This document shows positions 26,025-33,789 of a stretch of DNA of 64,000 nt, in pieces. Origin of the DNA: Urinicoccus massiliensis (lineage in GTDB: Bacteria; Bacillota; Clostridia; Tissierellales; Peptoniphilaceae); contig NZ_LT635492.1 of the NCBI RefSeq assembly GCF_900120405.1, positions 577,478 through 641,477 on the forward strand, written 5' to 3'. The notes below the pieces were generated by a model. The model ran no database searches. It was not told the origin of the DNA and saw only the letters and a list, made by a program, of their open reading frames with translations. Within the stretch, counting starts at the first letter, position 1. Each line of letters opens with the position of its first letter. The translations under genes were made by a program, and so were the position numbers.

Positions 26025-26281
26025 AATTTCACTCCTAATCTTACGATTAGAAAAAGCAAAAAAGACTGCTGTCTTAGGCTTTCCTAATCGCGCAATCTTC
26101 GGATGGTGTTGATGCTTTTTTGTTTAGATGATTTTTTCTTGTAAAAACTCTGAGCCAACAGAAGCATTTTAAGGCCACGAAAAATCCCACATCAGGCACT
26201 TATAGGGCACGGTCACACTTCCTGCATCAGATAAAAACTACCAATTGAATCGGTAACCACCGTTAAATAACAGTTCTTACT
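26025..26281 (-). ncRNA. Structured leader RNA of unknown class, candidate riboswitch
   Basis: The RNA starting near 26280 folds back: GTAAGAACT (26272-26280) pairs with AGTTTTTAC (26141-26149), closing a 140-base domain. Inside are a hairpin at 26239-26255 and GC-bearing conserved-looking loops. Downstream, the segment CTAATC (26045-26050) can pair either with an upstream copy GATTAG (26084-26090 region) or with GATTAGGAG at 26032-26040, which holds the ribosome site. This is the layout of a translation switch. No known riboswitch consensus was recognised. Confidence 0.6.
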
Positions 26282-26286
26282 GAATT

Positions 26287-26315
26287 ATCTTACCATACTT
26301 TCTTCCCTTTTGCAA
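26287..26315 (-). promoter_or_regulatory. Promoter of the yitT leader RNA
   Basis: TTGCAA-N17-TAAGAT on the minus strand (-35 at 26310-26315, -10 at 26287-26292). The predicted start near 26280 coincides with the 5' arm of the closing stem of the leader. Confidence 0.75.
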
Positions 26316-26331
26316 GATTTCCCTAGCCTAT

Positions 26332-26359
26332 AAAAATGGCGACATATGCCGCCATTTTT
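26332..26359 (-). terminator. Terminator after the AT-rich secreted-protein gene
   Basis: A 10-base stem AAAAATGGCG with its mirror (26332-26341, 26350-26359) is followed by T on the minus strand. Confidence 0.82.
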
Positions 26360-26436
26360 TTGATATTCTATATTCTAAATAAAACTCTAAAGATTATTAT
26401 TTATAAGCTAAAATATAATCTTTTAGAATAAATCAA

Positions 26437-27684
26437 TTATTTATTTAATTTATAATAATTTACACAGCGGTTTTGCCAAGACCATACTATACATTCATCT
26501 CCTGACAAATGCACACTGACGTGAGTTTGTGGGACACTGACTTTACCAATTTTCTTTCCATGACCATCTATAAAATCTATATTTGTTCCCTTTTTATTGC
26601 TTATAACCACAGCTATTTTTTCGCCATCAGATACAACCTCATTTACATTTGAGTATAATTTCTTTGTTCCACTTCCATCGCCCTTAGCCATAAATAGATT
26701 TGGATTTTTACCATCCGTAAAATATCCTCCAGCATCTACAAAGAATACATTTCCATCGATTGGTAGAATATCATAGTAAGGATTATTCCCCTTGCTTAAA
26801 AGAGTCGTTATCTTTGAAGCTAAATCATATTTATAAAGCATCTTTTGAGGCTCAGCCATATCTTTGGTAGTAGGTATATCCTTTAAGAAGTAGATCTCAT
26901 CTTTTCCCATAAACATAGAATGGATACCCTCAGCTAGACAAGCTTCAGCTTCTGTTTCAAGATCAAAAGCTATCAAATCATATGCATTAAAATTATCTTT
27001 TGTGCCTAAATCTTTTTTTAGATAGAGAGTGTCTCCTCTAAGGGCAGAATATTTATCAGCATAGCTAAATGCTTGACCTTTCCCCTTTAAAGATTCAAGG
27101 AAATATACGCCACTGTAAGATTCTGCCTTTGTTTGAGAATATTTTTTTCCATTCATCTCTCTAACAATATCTCCACTATATGCCCCTGTAGGAGTTATGA
27201 TTATAGATTTTTTATCACTATCAAATTGAAAATTCCCATAGTTATATGTCAAAATATTTTTGCCCTTATTAGGTCCAGTTAGACCGTAGACAAAATCACT
27301 TCCCATAAAACCTCCACCTAGATGGTAGATCATGTATAGGTTCCCGTCACTTAATACTTTAAATGAAATGTCTTTTGCTGATAAATTATAAGAGTCATAG
27401 GAGTTTATCAAAGTAGTTTTGCCCGTTTTTAAATCCTTTTCATATACTTTGACATAGCAGTTTCCTCCATAAAGGTTGCCGTTACTGTCTTTTTCCTGGT
27501 TGGTTATCTTTACGTCTGTGTAGTATAGCTTGCCTTTATGTACTGCCATATCTGAAAGAAATGAACTTTTGTTAAGCTTTACCTTTTTTTCTAGCTTTGC
27601 AGAAAATGCGTAAGAGTCACTGCCCGCTCCCAAAACGATTAAAAACGCAAATATAAATAATAAAATCTTTTGCATCTTTTTCAT
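26437..27684 (-). CDS. Secreted propeller-like protein (DUF5050-like), AT-rich
   Basis: 415 residues with a signal peptide (cleavage near residue 26). The rest is built of repeated short blades in which residues such as GKLYYTD, GNLYMIY, DTLYLKK, DEIYFLKD and GNVFFVD recur. That pattern suggests a beta-propeller of the DUF5050 or LRP1-like type. Base composition is clearly more AT-rich than the housekeeping neighbours, which suggests transfer. The start has GGGGAGG. Function is unknown. Confidence 0.65.
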   Translation of the reverse strand: MKKMQKILLFIFAFLIVLGAGSDSYAFSAKLEKKVKLNKSSFLSDMAVHKGKLYYTDVKITNQEKDSNGNLYGGNCYVKVYEKDLKTGKTTLINSYDSYNLSAKDISFKVLSDGNLYMIYHLGGGFMGSDFVYGLTGPNKGKNILTYNYGNFQFDSDKKSIIITPTGAYSGDIVREMNGKKYSQTKAESYSGVYFLESLKGKGQAFSYADKYSALRGDTLYLKKDLGTKDNFNAYDLIAFDLETEAEACLAEGIHSMFMGKDEIYFLKDIPTTKDMAEPQKMLYKYDLASKITTLLSKGNNPYYDILPIDGNVFFVDAGGYFTDGKNPNLFMAKGDGSGTKKLYSNVNEVVSDGEKIAVVISNKKGTNIDFIDGHGKKIGKVSVPQTHVSVHLSGDECIVWSWQNRCVNYYKLNK

Positions 27685-27812
27685 ATCTAAAACCTCCCCT
27701 TCAACTTATTCTTTCCTTAATTTTATCACATCACCCGGCAACAATATTTAAAGTTGTTTTTATTTAATCTAAACGTAATATTTATCTAGTTTTAAAAATA
27801 TCTATTTTAAAT

Positions 27813-28999
27813 ATGAAAATTATTAATGATCTTGCCAGTGGAGCTGTTAAAAATAATAAAAAAGACGCACTAGCCATTAAAATTTCCATACTTTTAGCAG
27901 TAATTTTACTAGGAACTGTTATTTTTATTTTCTACTCAATGAACATTGAACAGTATGAATATGTAAAGAAAACTATTGGAGATTATCATGTAGATATAGC
28001 TGAAATTGACGAAAGTTTTTATGATAAATTAAAAAATGATACAGATATAGAAAAAGTTTCTTTGAATAAAATTATTAATACAGACTTCAATGCAGTTATA
28101 TATGACCATGGAGATTCTGAAAGTCTTCTCGGCTATGAAATCAAAAATGGAAGAAAACCAGAAAATTCAAATGAACTTTTAGTACCAGAGAGATTTTTAA
28201 TAAAAAATAAGGAGTACGATTTAGGTTCTAGGATTATTGAAAATAAAAAGACATATACTATCGTTGGTGTTTACGAAATGAAAAGGCAAAGGCTATGAAA
28301 ATAAGAATTGACGAATCTATAGAAGAGATGCCTTATGAATTAGAGGCATATAAGTCAAATGAAATAGCTATTTACACAAGTGAAAGTAGTCTAAGAAATT
28401 TTATAGATGAGTACGGAATTGATGAAGCTGATCCTGTATATTATTATTTTGTAAAAATCAAAGCCGATAAAAATAAAGAAAAAGTATTTGAAGATGCCGA
28501 AAAAGTGATTTCGACCTATTTTCCAAAATCAGATCATGGTACTTCTACAGAAATTATAAGAGCTGCTATGAATAAAGAACAGACAAGAAATGAAAAACTT
28601 TTAAATCTTGGCATACAAATTATTCTTATAACCATCGCTCTTTCTAATGCCTATAATAGTTTTAAAGGCAACCTTAAAGCGAGAGCAAATGATTTTAAAC
28701 TTCTATAAACTACTGGAATGACAGAAAAACAGGTTGAAAAGATGGTATTTTCTGAAGTAAAAATATTATTTAAAAATATTTTCTTAGCATATATCTTTAT
28801 GTTTTCTATAGGCATTGTGTTAAGAGCCTATAGTAGCAAATATGAATTAGGCTTTGGAATAAAAGAGCTGCTAATAAATATTAATTATACTCCTATATTA
28901 ATAGTATTTGTATTTATAATTGCAGGTGTCTTACTTGCAATAAAAAGTGGTCTTAAAACAAAAAATGAGAACTCAGATAATACTTTCAAGAGTATATAA
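27813..28999 (+). pseudogene. Decayed FtsX/MacB-type ABC transporter permease
   Basis: Three consecutive fragments together make one permease of about 395 residues. Fragment one (27813-28298) has the N-terminal membrane helix and part of the extracellular domain, and it ends at a frameshift near 28280. Fragment two (28295-28708) is in another frame and reaches membrane helix two, ending at TAA 28706-28708. Fragment three (28718-28999) continues in the same frame with the family signature TTGMTEKQVEKM and two more helices. The TAA stands where relatives have a basic residue before TTGMT. No ribosome site precedes the first ATG and no ATPase partner is present. The gene is AT-rich like its neighbour. 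Confidence 0.8.
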
Positions 29000-29001
29000 G
29001 A

Positions 29002-29034
29002 AAAAGGCTGTGAGCATTAAACTCATAGCCTTTT
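29002..29034. terminator. Bidirectional terminator
   Basis: Stem AAAAGGCTGTGAG (29002-29014) with CTCATAGCCTTTT (29022-29034), one wobble pair, and T-runs on both strands. It serves the decayed permease on the plus strand and cstA on the minus strand. Confidence 0.85.
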
Positions 29035-29096
29035 CTCTTGCCATTTAAATCAGTTTTTCTAAAGTCCCTAATTCAATGAGCCTTGGGGCCCTTTTC

Positions 29097-30560
29097 TTAA
29101 TCTAAAATCATGTCTTTTCTCTTTTTGGCTGAATATGCTACAAACCAGGCAAAAAGAAGGGCAAAGACCAGGCCTACCAGGTAGGACCCAGTATAGCCTT
29201 CCAGGCCCAAGCGGCCATCAAAGTTCAGGCCCAATTTGGGGTCGTGGAAGATATAGCTGGAAACGATAAAGGTGTAAAACATCCCTGGTAGGAGGGAGAT
29301 GAAATAGTTCTTTCCATTGCCCTTGAGGTAGGTAGACACCATCAAGAGGGCAAAGACTGCAACCAATTGGTTGGCAAAGCCAAAATACCGCCAAAGGGTG
29401 GCAAAGCCTTCACTATTGCTTTTTGCATAGTAGAGAATGGCCGCAGCAGGAATGAAAATCACAATGGATAAGAAAACCCGCTTAATCTTCTTTTGTTGGT
29501 CAATCTTAAACTGCTCTGCAATCATCAGGCGTAGGGACCGAAAAGCCGTATCCCCGCTGGTAATGGGCAGAACAATAACCCCGATAATGGCAATGAGCCC
29601 CCCGATTTTACCCATAAATTCCTTGGATATGAGGCCCACCATCAAGGTGGCAGAAGTGTCCACTGCTGCAGACCGGTTAAAGAGAACCATGGCACCAGCT
29701 GCCCAAACCATGGCAATAAAGCCTTCGGCCAACATCATGTTGTAGAAGGTTTGACGACCCTCCCTTTCATCCATGACTGTTCTGGAAATCAAGGTTGCTT
29801 GAGATCCATGGAATCCGGACATAATCCCGCAAGCTACAGTGATGAAAAAGACTGGGATAAAGGATTGGCCTGTGGGATGGACTGAGATCAGTCCGCCTTC
29901 TGTAATGGGGTGGAGACTGGCTCCCCCATCCATTAAGACCCCCACCAAAACTCCCAGGGCGGACACAATTAAAAAGCCGCCGAAAATCGGATAAATACGT
30001 CCGATAATGGTATCAATGGGAAAGAGGGTGGCCAGGATATAATAGAGTAAAATACAAGCATAGACAATCCAAATCACATTCCCATGGATGTCCAGGCCCA
30101 GGACGTCATTGACAATCAAGTCCCCCGGAGTATAGATAAAGACAACCCCGGTTAAGAGCATCAAGATCCAAATAATAATATTGTAGACCTTGTTGGTTCC
30201 ATTTCCCAAATAGCGGGTTACCAGCTTGGGTACCTGGGCCCCGTCATTACGCATGGAAATCATCCCCACAAAATAATCGTGGAGAGAGCCTGCCAAGACG
30301 CAACCAATAGGAATGGTTAAAAAGGCAATGGGTCCAAACAAGATTCCTTGAATGGGGCCTAAGATAGGGCCGGTCCCGGCAATATTCAATAGTTCAATCA
30401 GTTGGTTTCTCCATTTTTTCATACCAACATAATCCACCCCGTCTGCAAGTTTTACAGCGGGAGTTTCTCGGTCATCTGGCCCAAAGACCCGTTCACAATA
30501 CTTCCCGTAAACAAAGCCTCCTAGCAGTAAAATACCGAGTCCAATTAAAAATAAGACCAT
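29097..30560 (-). CDS. cstA: CstA-family carbon starvation protein
   Basis: Polytopic membrane protein of 487 residues with about 12 hydrophobic segments. Family members import peptides or pyruvate. The N-terminal conserved stretch GTGPILGPIQGILFGP and the downstream DYFVGMISMRNDG are diagnostic. At under 500 residues it is the short form, lacking the C-terminal extension of E. coli CstA. The start has AGGAGG. It is monocistronic. Confidence 0.92.
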   Translation of the reverse strand: MVLFLIGLGILLLGGFVYGKYCERVFGPDDRETPAVKLADGVDYVGMKKWRNQLIELLNIAGTGPILGPIQGILFGPIAFLTIPIGCVLAGSLHDYFVGMISMRNDGAQVPKLVTRYLGNGTNKVYNIIIWILMLLTGVVFIYTPGDLIVNDVLGLDIHGNVIWIVYACILLYYILATLFPIDTIIGRIYPIFGGFLIVSALGVLVGVLMDGGASLHPITEGGLISVHPTGQSFIPVFFITVACGIMSGFHGSQATLISRTVMDEREGRQTFYNMMLAEGFIAMVWAAGAMVLFNRSAAVDTSATLMVGLISKEFMGKIGGLIAIIGVIVLPITSGDTAFRSLRLMIAEQFKIDQQKKIKRVFLSIVIFIPAAAILYYAKSNSEGFATLWRYFGFANQLVAVFALLMVSTYLKGNGKNYFISLLPGMFYTFIVSSYIFHDPKLGLNFDGRLGLEGYTGSYLVGLVFALLFAWFVAYSAKKRKDMILD

Positions 30561-30689
30561 GGATATTCCTCCTTATCAATAAATATAATGCCTAATCCTA
30601 GTATAGCAGGTTGTTTTATACAAAATCAATCAAGTTTTCAAAAATCCGGACTTTCTTTTTCCAATTTTGGCCCTTTTTAGACACAAAAA

Positions 30690-30719
30690 ATTCCCGACCT
30701 AGAAGACTAGATCGGGAAT
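30690..30719 (-). terminator. Terminator after the NlpC/P60 gene
   Basis: A 12-base stem ATTCCCGAYCTA with its mirror (30690-30701, 30708-30719), followed by TTTTTT on the minus strand. Confidence 0.9.
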
Positions 30720-30731
30720 AAAAGAATCGAA

Positions 30732-31811
30732 TTATAAAACTCTGGTTGCGTTAACAAAGTTTTGTGTATAGTATTTTTCAGTTAACTTGTTTTTAACAAC
30801 CTTGCCTTGGCCGCTGGCTGCATGGATGAATTCATCATTGCCAATGTAGACACCAACGTGGCTGACATTGCCTGTACCTGTTGTGGCAAAGAAGATTAGG
30901 TCTCCTGCTTGGAGTTGGTCCTTAGAAACTTGCTTGCCATATTGGGATTGGGCACTGGATGTTCTTGGAACATTGATGTTTAGCTCATTTTTGTAAATGG
31001 CATAAACTAAACCGGAACAATCATATCCGGCGGATCCTGTATCCCCGTAAACATAGGTGGAACCCAACTTGTTTTCCAAGGAAGCAAGAACTCTGGAAGA
31101 TTTTGACCCGTCTGCAGGGGCAACTTCTTCCTTAACCTCTGGTAAAACTGCTTTGGCTACTGTCTTGACTGGTGTAGGACTTGCTGGTGCAATGTCTTTT
31201 CCGTCAATTTGAACATCTGCCAGGGGAAGATAAAAGGCATCCCCGGTGTTGTTGATAAGAACGAAGTTTCCCTTTTCAAAAGAAATAATGGAAATTTCTT
31301 GGTTCTTTTTCACTACTAGGGTCTTGTTGTTGTTCTTTAAGGTCTTGTCTACCTTAGAAGTCCCCTTGGTTATGTAGTTACTTGTTCCCGCTGCCTCCAA
31401 GGCATCCTTGGATACCAGACCGGTTAATCCATCTTTTGTCTTGACGACATAGCCGTCATTGCGGTCTTGGGCCAGGCTCACTTGTTCTCCTAAAAATAGG
31501 TTTCTAAGAACCTTGCCATTGGATTTAATGGGTGTATTTTTCTTAGTAATGAAGGTTTTTTCACTGCCTTCTGTTTTGATCAGTTTGTTTTTTGGAATGG
31601 AAACTTGTGCATCTCCCTTTTTCACAGTAAAGATGCCTTCTTTTTCTCCAATGATATTGACTTCTTCTTCTGCTGCAAAGCTTAAAGTCTTACCACTATT
31701 TAAAGTTGTAGTGTGGTCGCTAAGTAAGATACCAGTATCCTTTAGGCCTACTAGTGCTACAGCGCATAGAGCTGCCAGCCCTAGGGTCTTTTTCAACTGC
31801 GGTTTTTTCAC
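30732..31811 (-). CDS. SH3-NlpC/P60 cell-wall hydrolase
   Basis: 359 residues. An N-terminal signal or anchor (residues about 10-30) is followed by SH3-like repeats (residues about 48-205), a Pro/Ala/Val linker and a C-terminal NlpC/P60 papain-like domain. The catalytic cysteine is in YDCSGLVYAIY, the first histidine in SHVGVYIGND, and the third residue is the histidine in FIHAAS. Such enzymes cut D-gamma-Glu-diaminoacid bonds in wall peptides. The start is GTG with AAGGAG. Confidence 0.9.
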   Translation of the reverse strand: MKKPQLKKTLGLAALCAVALVGLKDTGILLSDHTTTLNSGKTLSFAAEEEVNIIGEKEGIFTVKKGDAQVSIPKNKLIKTEGSEKTFITKKNTPIKSNGKVLRNLFLGEQVSLAQDRNDGYVVKTKDGLTGLVSKDALEAAGTSNYITKGTSKVDKTLKNNNKTLVVKKNQEISIISFEKGNFVLINNTGDAFYLPLADVQIDGKDIAPASPTPVKTVAKAVLPEVKEEVAPADGSKSSRVLASLENKLGSTYVYGDTGSAGYDCSGLVYAIYKNELNINVPRTSSAQSQYGKQVSKDQLQAGDLIFFATTGTGNVSHVGVYIGNDEFIHAASGQGKVVKNKLTEKYYTQNFVNATRVL

Positions 31812-31875
31812 AATTAAACTCCTTTAATATCTCTATAAAAAACTTAAAACCTTTTGGTCAACTTTCATATATAAA

Positions 31876-31904
31876 AGTATAACAAAAAGGTTTCAAAATT
31901 ACAA
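31876..31904 (-). promoter_or_regulatory. Promoter of the NlpC/P60 gene
   Basis: TTGTAA-N17-TATACT on the minus strand (-35 at 31899-31904, -10 at 31876-31881). The leader is about 60 bases. Confidence 0.7.
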
Positions 31905-31999
31905 CAAAAAGTTACAAAAAAGTAACGACTTTTCCAACTTTTTTTGTTTTTCCTAAGAAATATCAAAGAAATTTTGACTTTCTTACAAAATATGGACTT

Positions 32000-32336
32000 G
32001 TATGTATGAGCAAGTCTATAAGCCGTGTTCTGTTTTATCAATCATCTATCTAGGATATTTGTTGCCAAATACCTCCAGCGACCTACCTCTTGGAGGTGAC
32101 GAGCAGCCACCTTTTGATCCTTTTTGGTCTTGCTCCGGATGGGGTTTACAGAGCCAACTTGTCTCCAAGTTGCTGGTAAGCTCTTACCTTACCTTTCCAC
32201 CCTTACCACATTGTGGCGGTATATTTCTGTTGCACTAGCCTTAGAGTCGCCTCCACCGGACGTTATCCGGCATCCTTGCTCTATGGAGCACGGACTTTCC
32301 TCATGTTTACACATGCGATTGAATGACTTACTCAGG
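32000..32336 (-). ncRNA. rnpB: RNase P RNA, class B
   Basis: Ribozyme subunit of RNase P that matures tRNA 5' ends. On the minus strand, GAGGAAAGTCCGTGCTC gives the 5' half of helix P4, and the 3' end contains TAGATAGATGATTG and AACAGAACACGGCTTATAG. The terminal helix P1 is GAGTAAGTC (32325-32333) with GACTTGCTC (32008-32016). The overall sequence order matches the Bacillus-type molecule. The several short ORFs on the plus strand here are not genes. Confidence 0.95.
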
Positions 32337-32341
32337 TAAAA

Positions 32342-32347
32342 ATTATA
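32342..32347 (-). promoter_or_regulatory. rnpB promoter -10
   Basis: Consensus TATAAT on the minus strand lies about 8 bases before the start of helix P1. The -35 is weak. Confidence 0.65.
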
Positions 32348-32379
32348 GCATAAATTATCCTAAGAAGCTAGAAAAAAAT

Positions 32380-32398
32380 CCAAGCCTGGCCGTCTTGG
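32380..32398 (-). terminator. Terminator after the MeaB-like gene
   Basis: A short CCAAG...CTTGG hairpin on the minus strand is followed by ATTTTTTT, just past the stop codon and upstream of rnpB. Confidence 0.6.
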
Positions 32399-32406
32399 TC
32401 CAAAAG

Positions 32407-33321
32407 TCATTTAAAATATTTTTTTAAAAGCCCTTCTCCCAGACTTAAGGGGTCCTCCCCCTCCTCCAGGGCCTTTTCAATGGCCCCTTGTTCCTGGCAG
32501 ATGACCCTGGCTAGGTCTTCTTTTAAATAGCGAGCCATATGGCCTTGGACCTCCAAGACTTCTTGTTTTAACTTTTGTCTCGGTCTTTTTCCCCTATCTA
32601 CCAGGTGGTCTTGGTACTTGTCCAGGGCCTCTTTCAAAGCCCCAGGGCCCTGGTCCTTAAAATTTAAAACCAGGGGCCTGTCCTCCCGGTCTTCCTGGAG
32701 GTCCAACATCATTTCAATATCCAGCCTGGTTTTTTCTCCTTGGTCTCCATCCCCTTGGTTGACAAAAAAGAGTTGGGCCTGCTCCATACTTCCTGCATTC
32801 AGCATGTCCATATCCTGACCCAGACATGGTGCAACCACATCCACCAGGCAGTCCACCAAGGAAGCCAAGTCTGTGTCCAGGGGACCTCCCAGGCCATTTA
32901 CTAGAATCAAGTCACAGCCATAGGCATCTAAAATCTCCACCATGCCAGCCAGGGCATAGGAAATTCCTCCCTGGTGGCCCCGGGAGGCTACTGACCGGAC
33001 AAAGACCCGGTTATCCTGGGCAAATTGAGAAAAATAGCCCCGGTTGCCCAGAAAGGCTCCCCCAGTCCTGGGACTGGATGGCCCCATTAAGACAAGGCCA
33101 ATTTTTTTGTCCTCCTTGAGGTATTCTTCCAATAGGTCTGCCAAAAGTTTTGACTTAGACTGACCTGCTGGGCCGGTAAAGCCCACCCGGTAGGCCTCCT
33201 TTCCATGAGGACGGATGGCCCTTAAAAGGTCCAGGTAACCATCTCTTTGGTTTTCTACAAGGGATAAACATCTTGCACAGGCTTTTTCATTACCTGCCAT
33301 TAATTTTTCTACAAGATCCAT
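32407..33321 (-). CDS. MeaB/ArgK-like protein with degraded GTPase motifs
   Basis: MeaB proteins are GTPase chaperones that load and protect B12-dependent acyl-CoA mutases. The 304 residues follow MeaB along most of their length: the N-terminal helix, PSSPRTGGAFLGNRG, and ASRGHQGG. The nucleotide site is altered throughout. The P-loop glycine before Lys is S55 (GPAGQSKS), the Asp before PSSP is G80, the Asp of LGD is N93, the ETVGVGQSE switch reads NGLGGPLDT (N142), and NKxD reads NQGD (188-191). GTP hydrolysis is therefore doubtful. It is cotranscribed with a lone B12-binding domain. There is no frameshift. Confidence 0.82.
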   Translation of the reverse strand: MDLVEKLMAGNEKACARCLSLVENQRDGYLDLLRAIRPHGKEAYRVGFTGPAGQSKSKLLADLLEEYLKEDKKIGLVLMGPSSPRTGGAFLGNRGYFSQFAQDNRVFVRSVASRGHQGGISYALAGMVEILDAYGCDLILVNGLGGPLDTDLASLVDCLVDVVAPCLGQDMDMLNAGSMEQAQLFFVNQGDGDQGEKTRLDIEMMLDLQEDREDRPLVLNFKDQGPGALKEALDKYQDHLVDRGKRPRQKLKQEVLEVQGHMARYLKEDLARVICQEQGAIEKALEEGEDPLSLGEGLLKKYFK

Positions 33322-33324
33322 GGC

Positions 33325-33729
33325 CTACTCCTTGTCTATTTTTATGTGTTGGTCTACAAAAAGGATCACATCATTGAGGTCTGTCCCGGGAGGAAAGGCC
33401 TGGGCCAGGCCCTGTTCTTTCAAGGCCGGAAGGTCTTTTTCGTCAATAATTCCTCCGGCAAAGACCAAGAGGTCTTCAAATAGGTCCTTTTCCTTTAATA
33501 AGGATAGAATTTCGCTTAAAAGTTTTTTAGAGTCTCCGGATAGGATGCTGATTCCCAAGGCATCTACATCCTCTTGGAGAACTGCCGCCACAATCTGGGC
33601 AGGACTTTGCTTCAGTCCGGTATAAATTACTTCCATTCCTGCCTCCCTAAAGCGATAAGACAGGATTCGTGCCCCTCGGTCATGTTCATCCATGCCGGGT
33701 TTGGCTACCAGTATACGAATGGGAACCAT
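33325..33729 (-). CDS. Stand-alone B12-binding domain of acyl-CoA mutase type
   Basis: 134 residues forming one cobalamin-binding Rossmann-like domain. It has the base-off B12 motif DxHxxG as D14-E-H16-D-R-G19, GLKQSP at the second loop, and ALGISILSGDS followed by VFAGGII. In methylmalonyl-CoA mutase this is the C-terminal domain, and in split mutases it is a separate small subunit. No catalytic large subunit is in the window. The gene sits between the CoA-transferase and the MeaB-like gene with short gaps. Confidence 0.88.
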   Translation of the reverse strand: MVPIRILVAKPGMDEHDRGARILSYRFREAGMEVIYTGLKQSPAQIVAAVLQEDVDALGISILSGDSKKLLSEILSLLKEKDLFEDLLVFAGGIIDEKDLPALKEQGLAQAFPPGTDLNDVILFVDQHIKIDKE

Positions 33730-33789
33730 AATCTCTCCTTAGTTTTTAATGGATTCTCCTTTTGGACCAGACTTGCCTATCCAGCCCTT

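Noticed and set aside
26141-26280. 6S RNA as identity of the yitT leader domain
   Set aside because: The closed rod-like form is suggestive, but the domain is short, is not followed by a terminator and continues into a ribosome-site switch. I could not match a 6S consensus from memory, so it stays unassigned.
26225-26281. T-box-like GGTGGTTACCG in the yitT leader
   Set aside because: It sits at the 5' end of the RNA with no room for a specifier stem, and it is not followed by a terminator in the expected place.
32002-32339. Two overlapping plus-strand ORFs of 71 to 78 codons
   Set aside because: They lie inside the RNase P RNA on the other strand, which fully explains the sequence.
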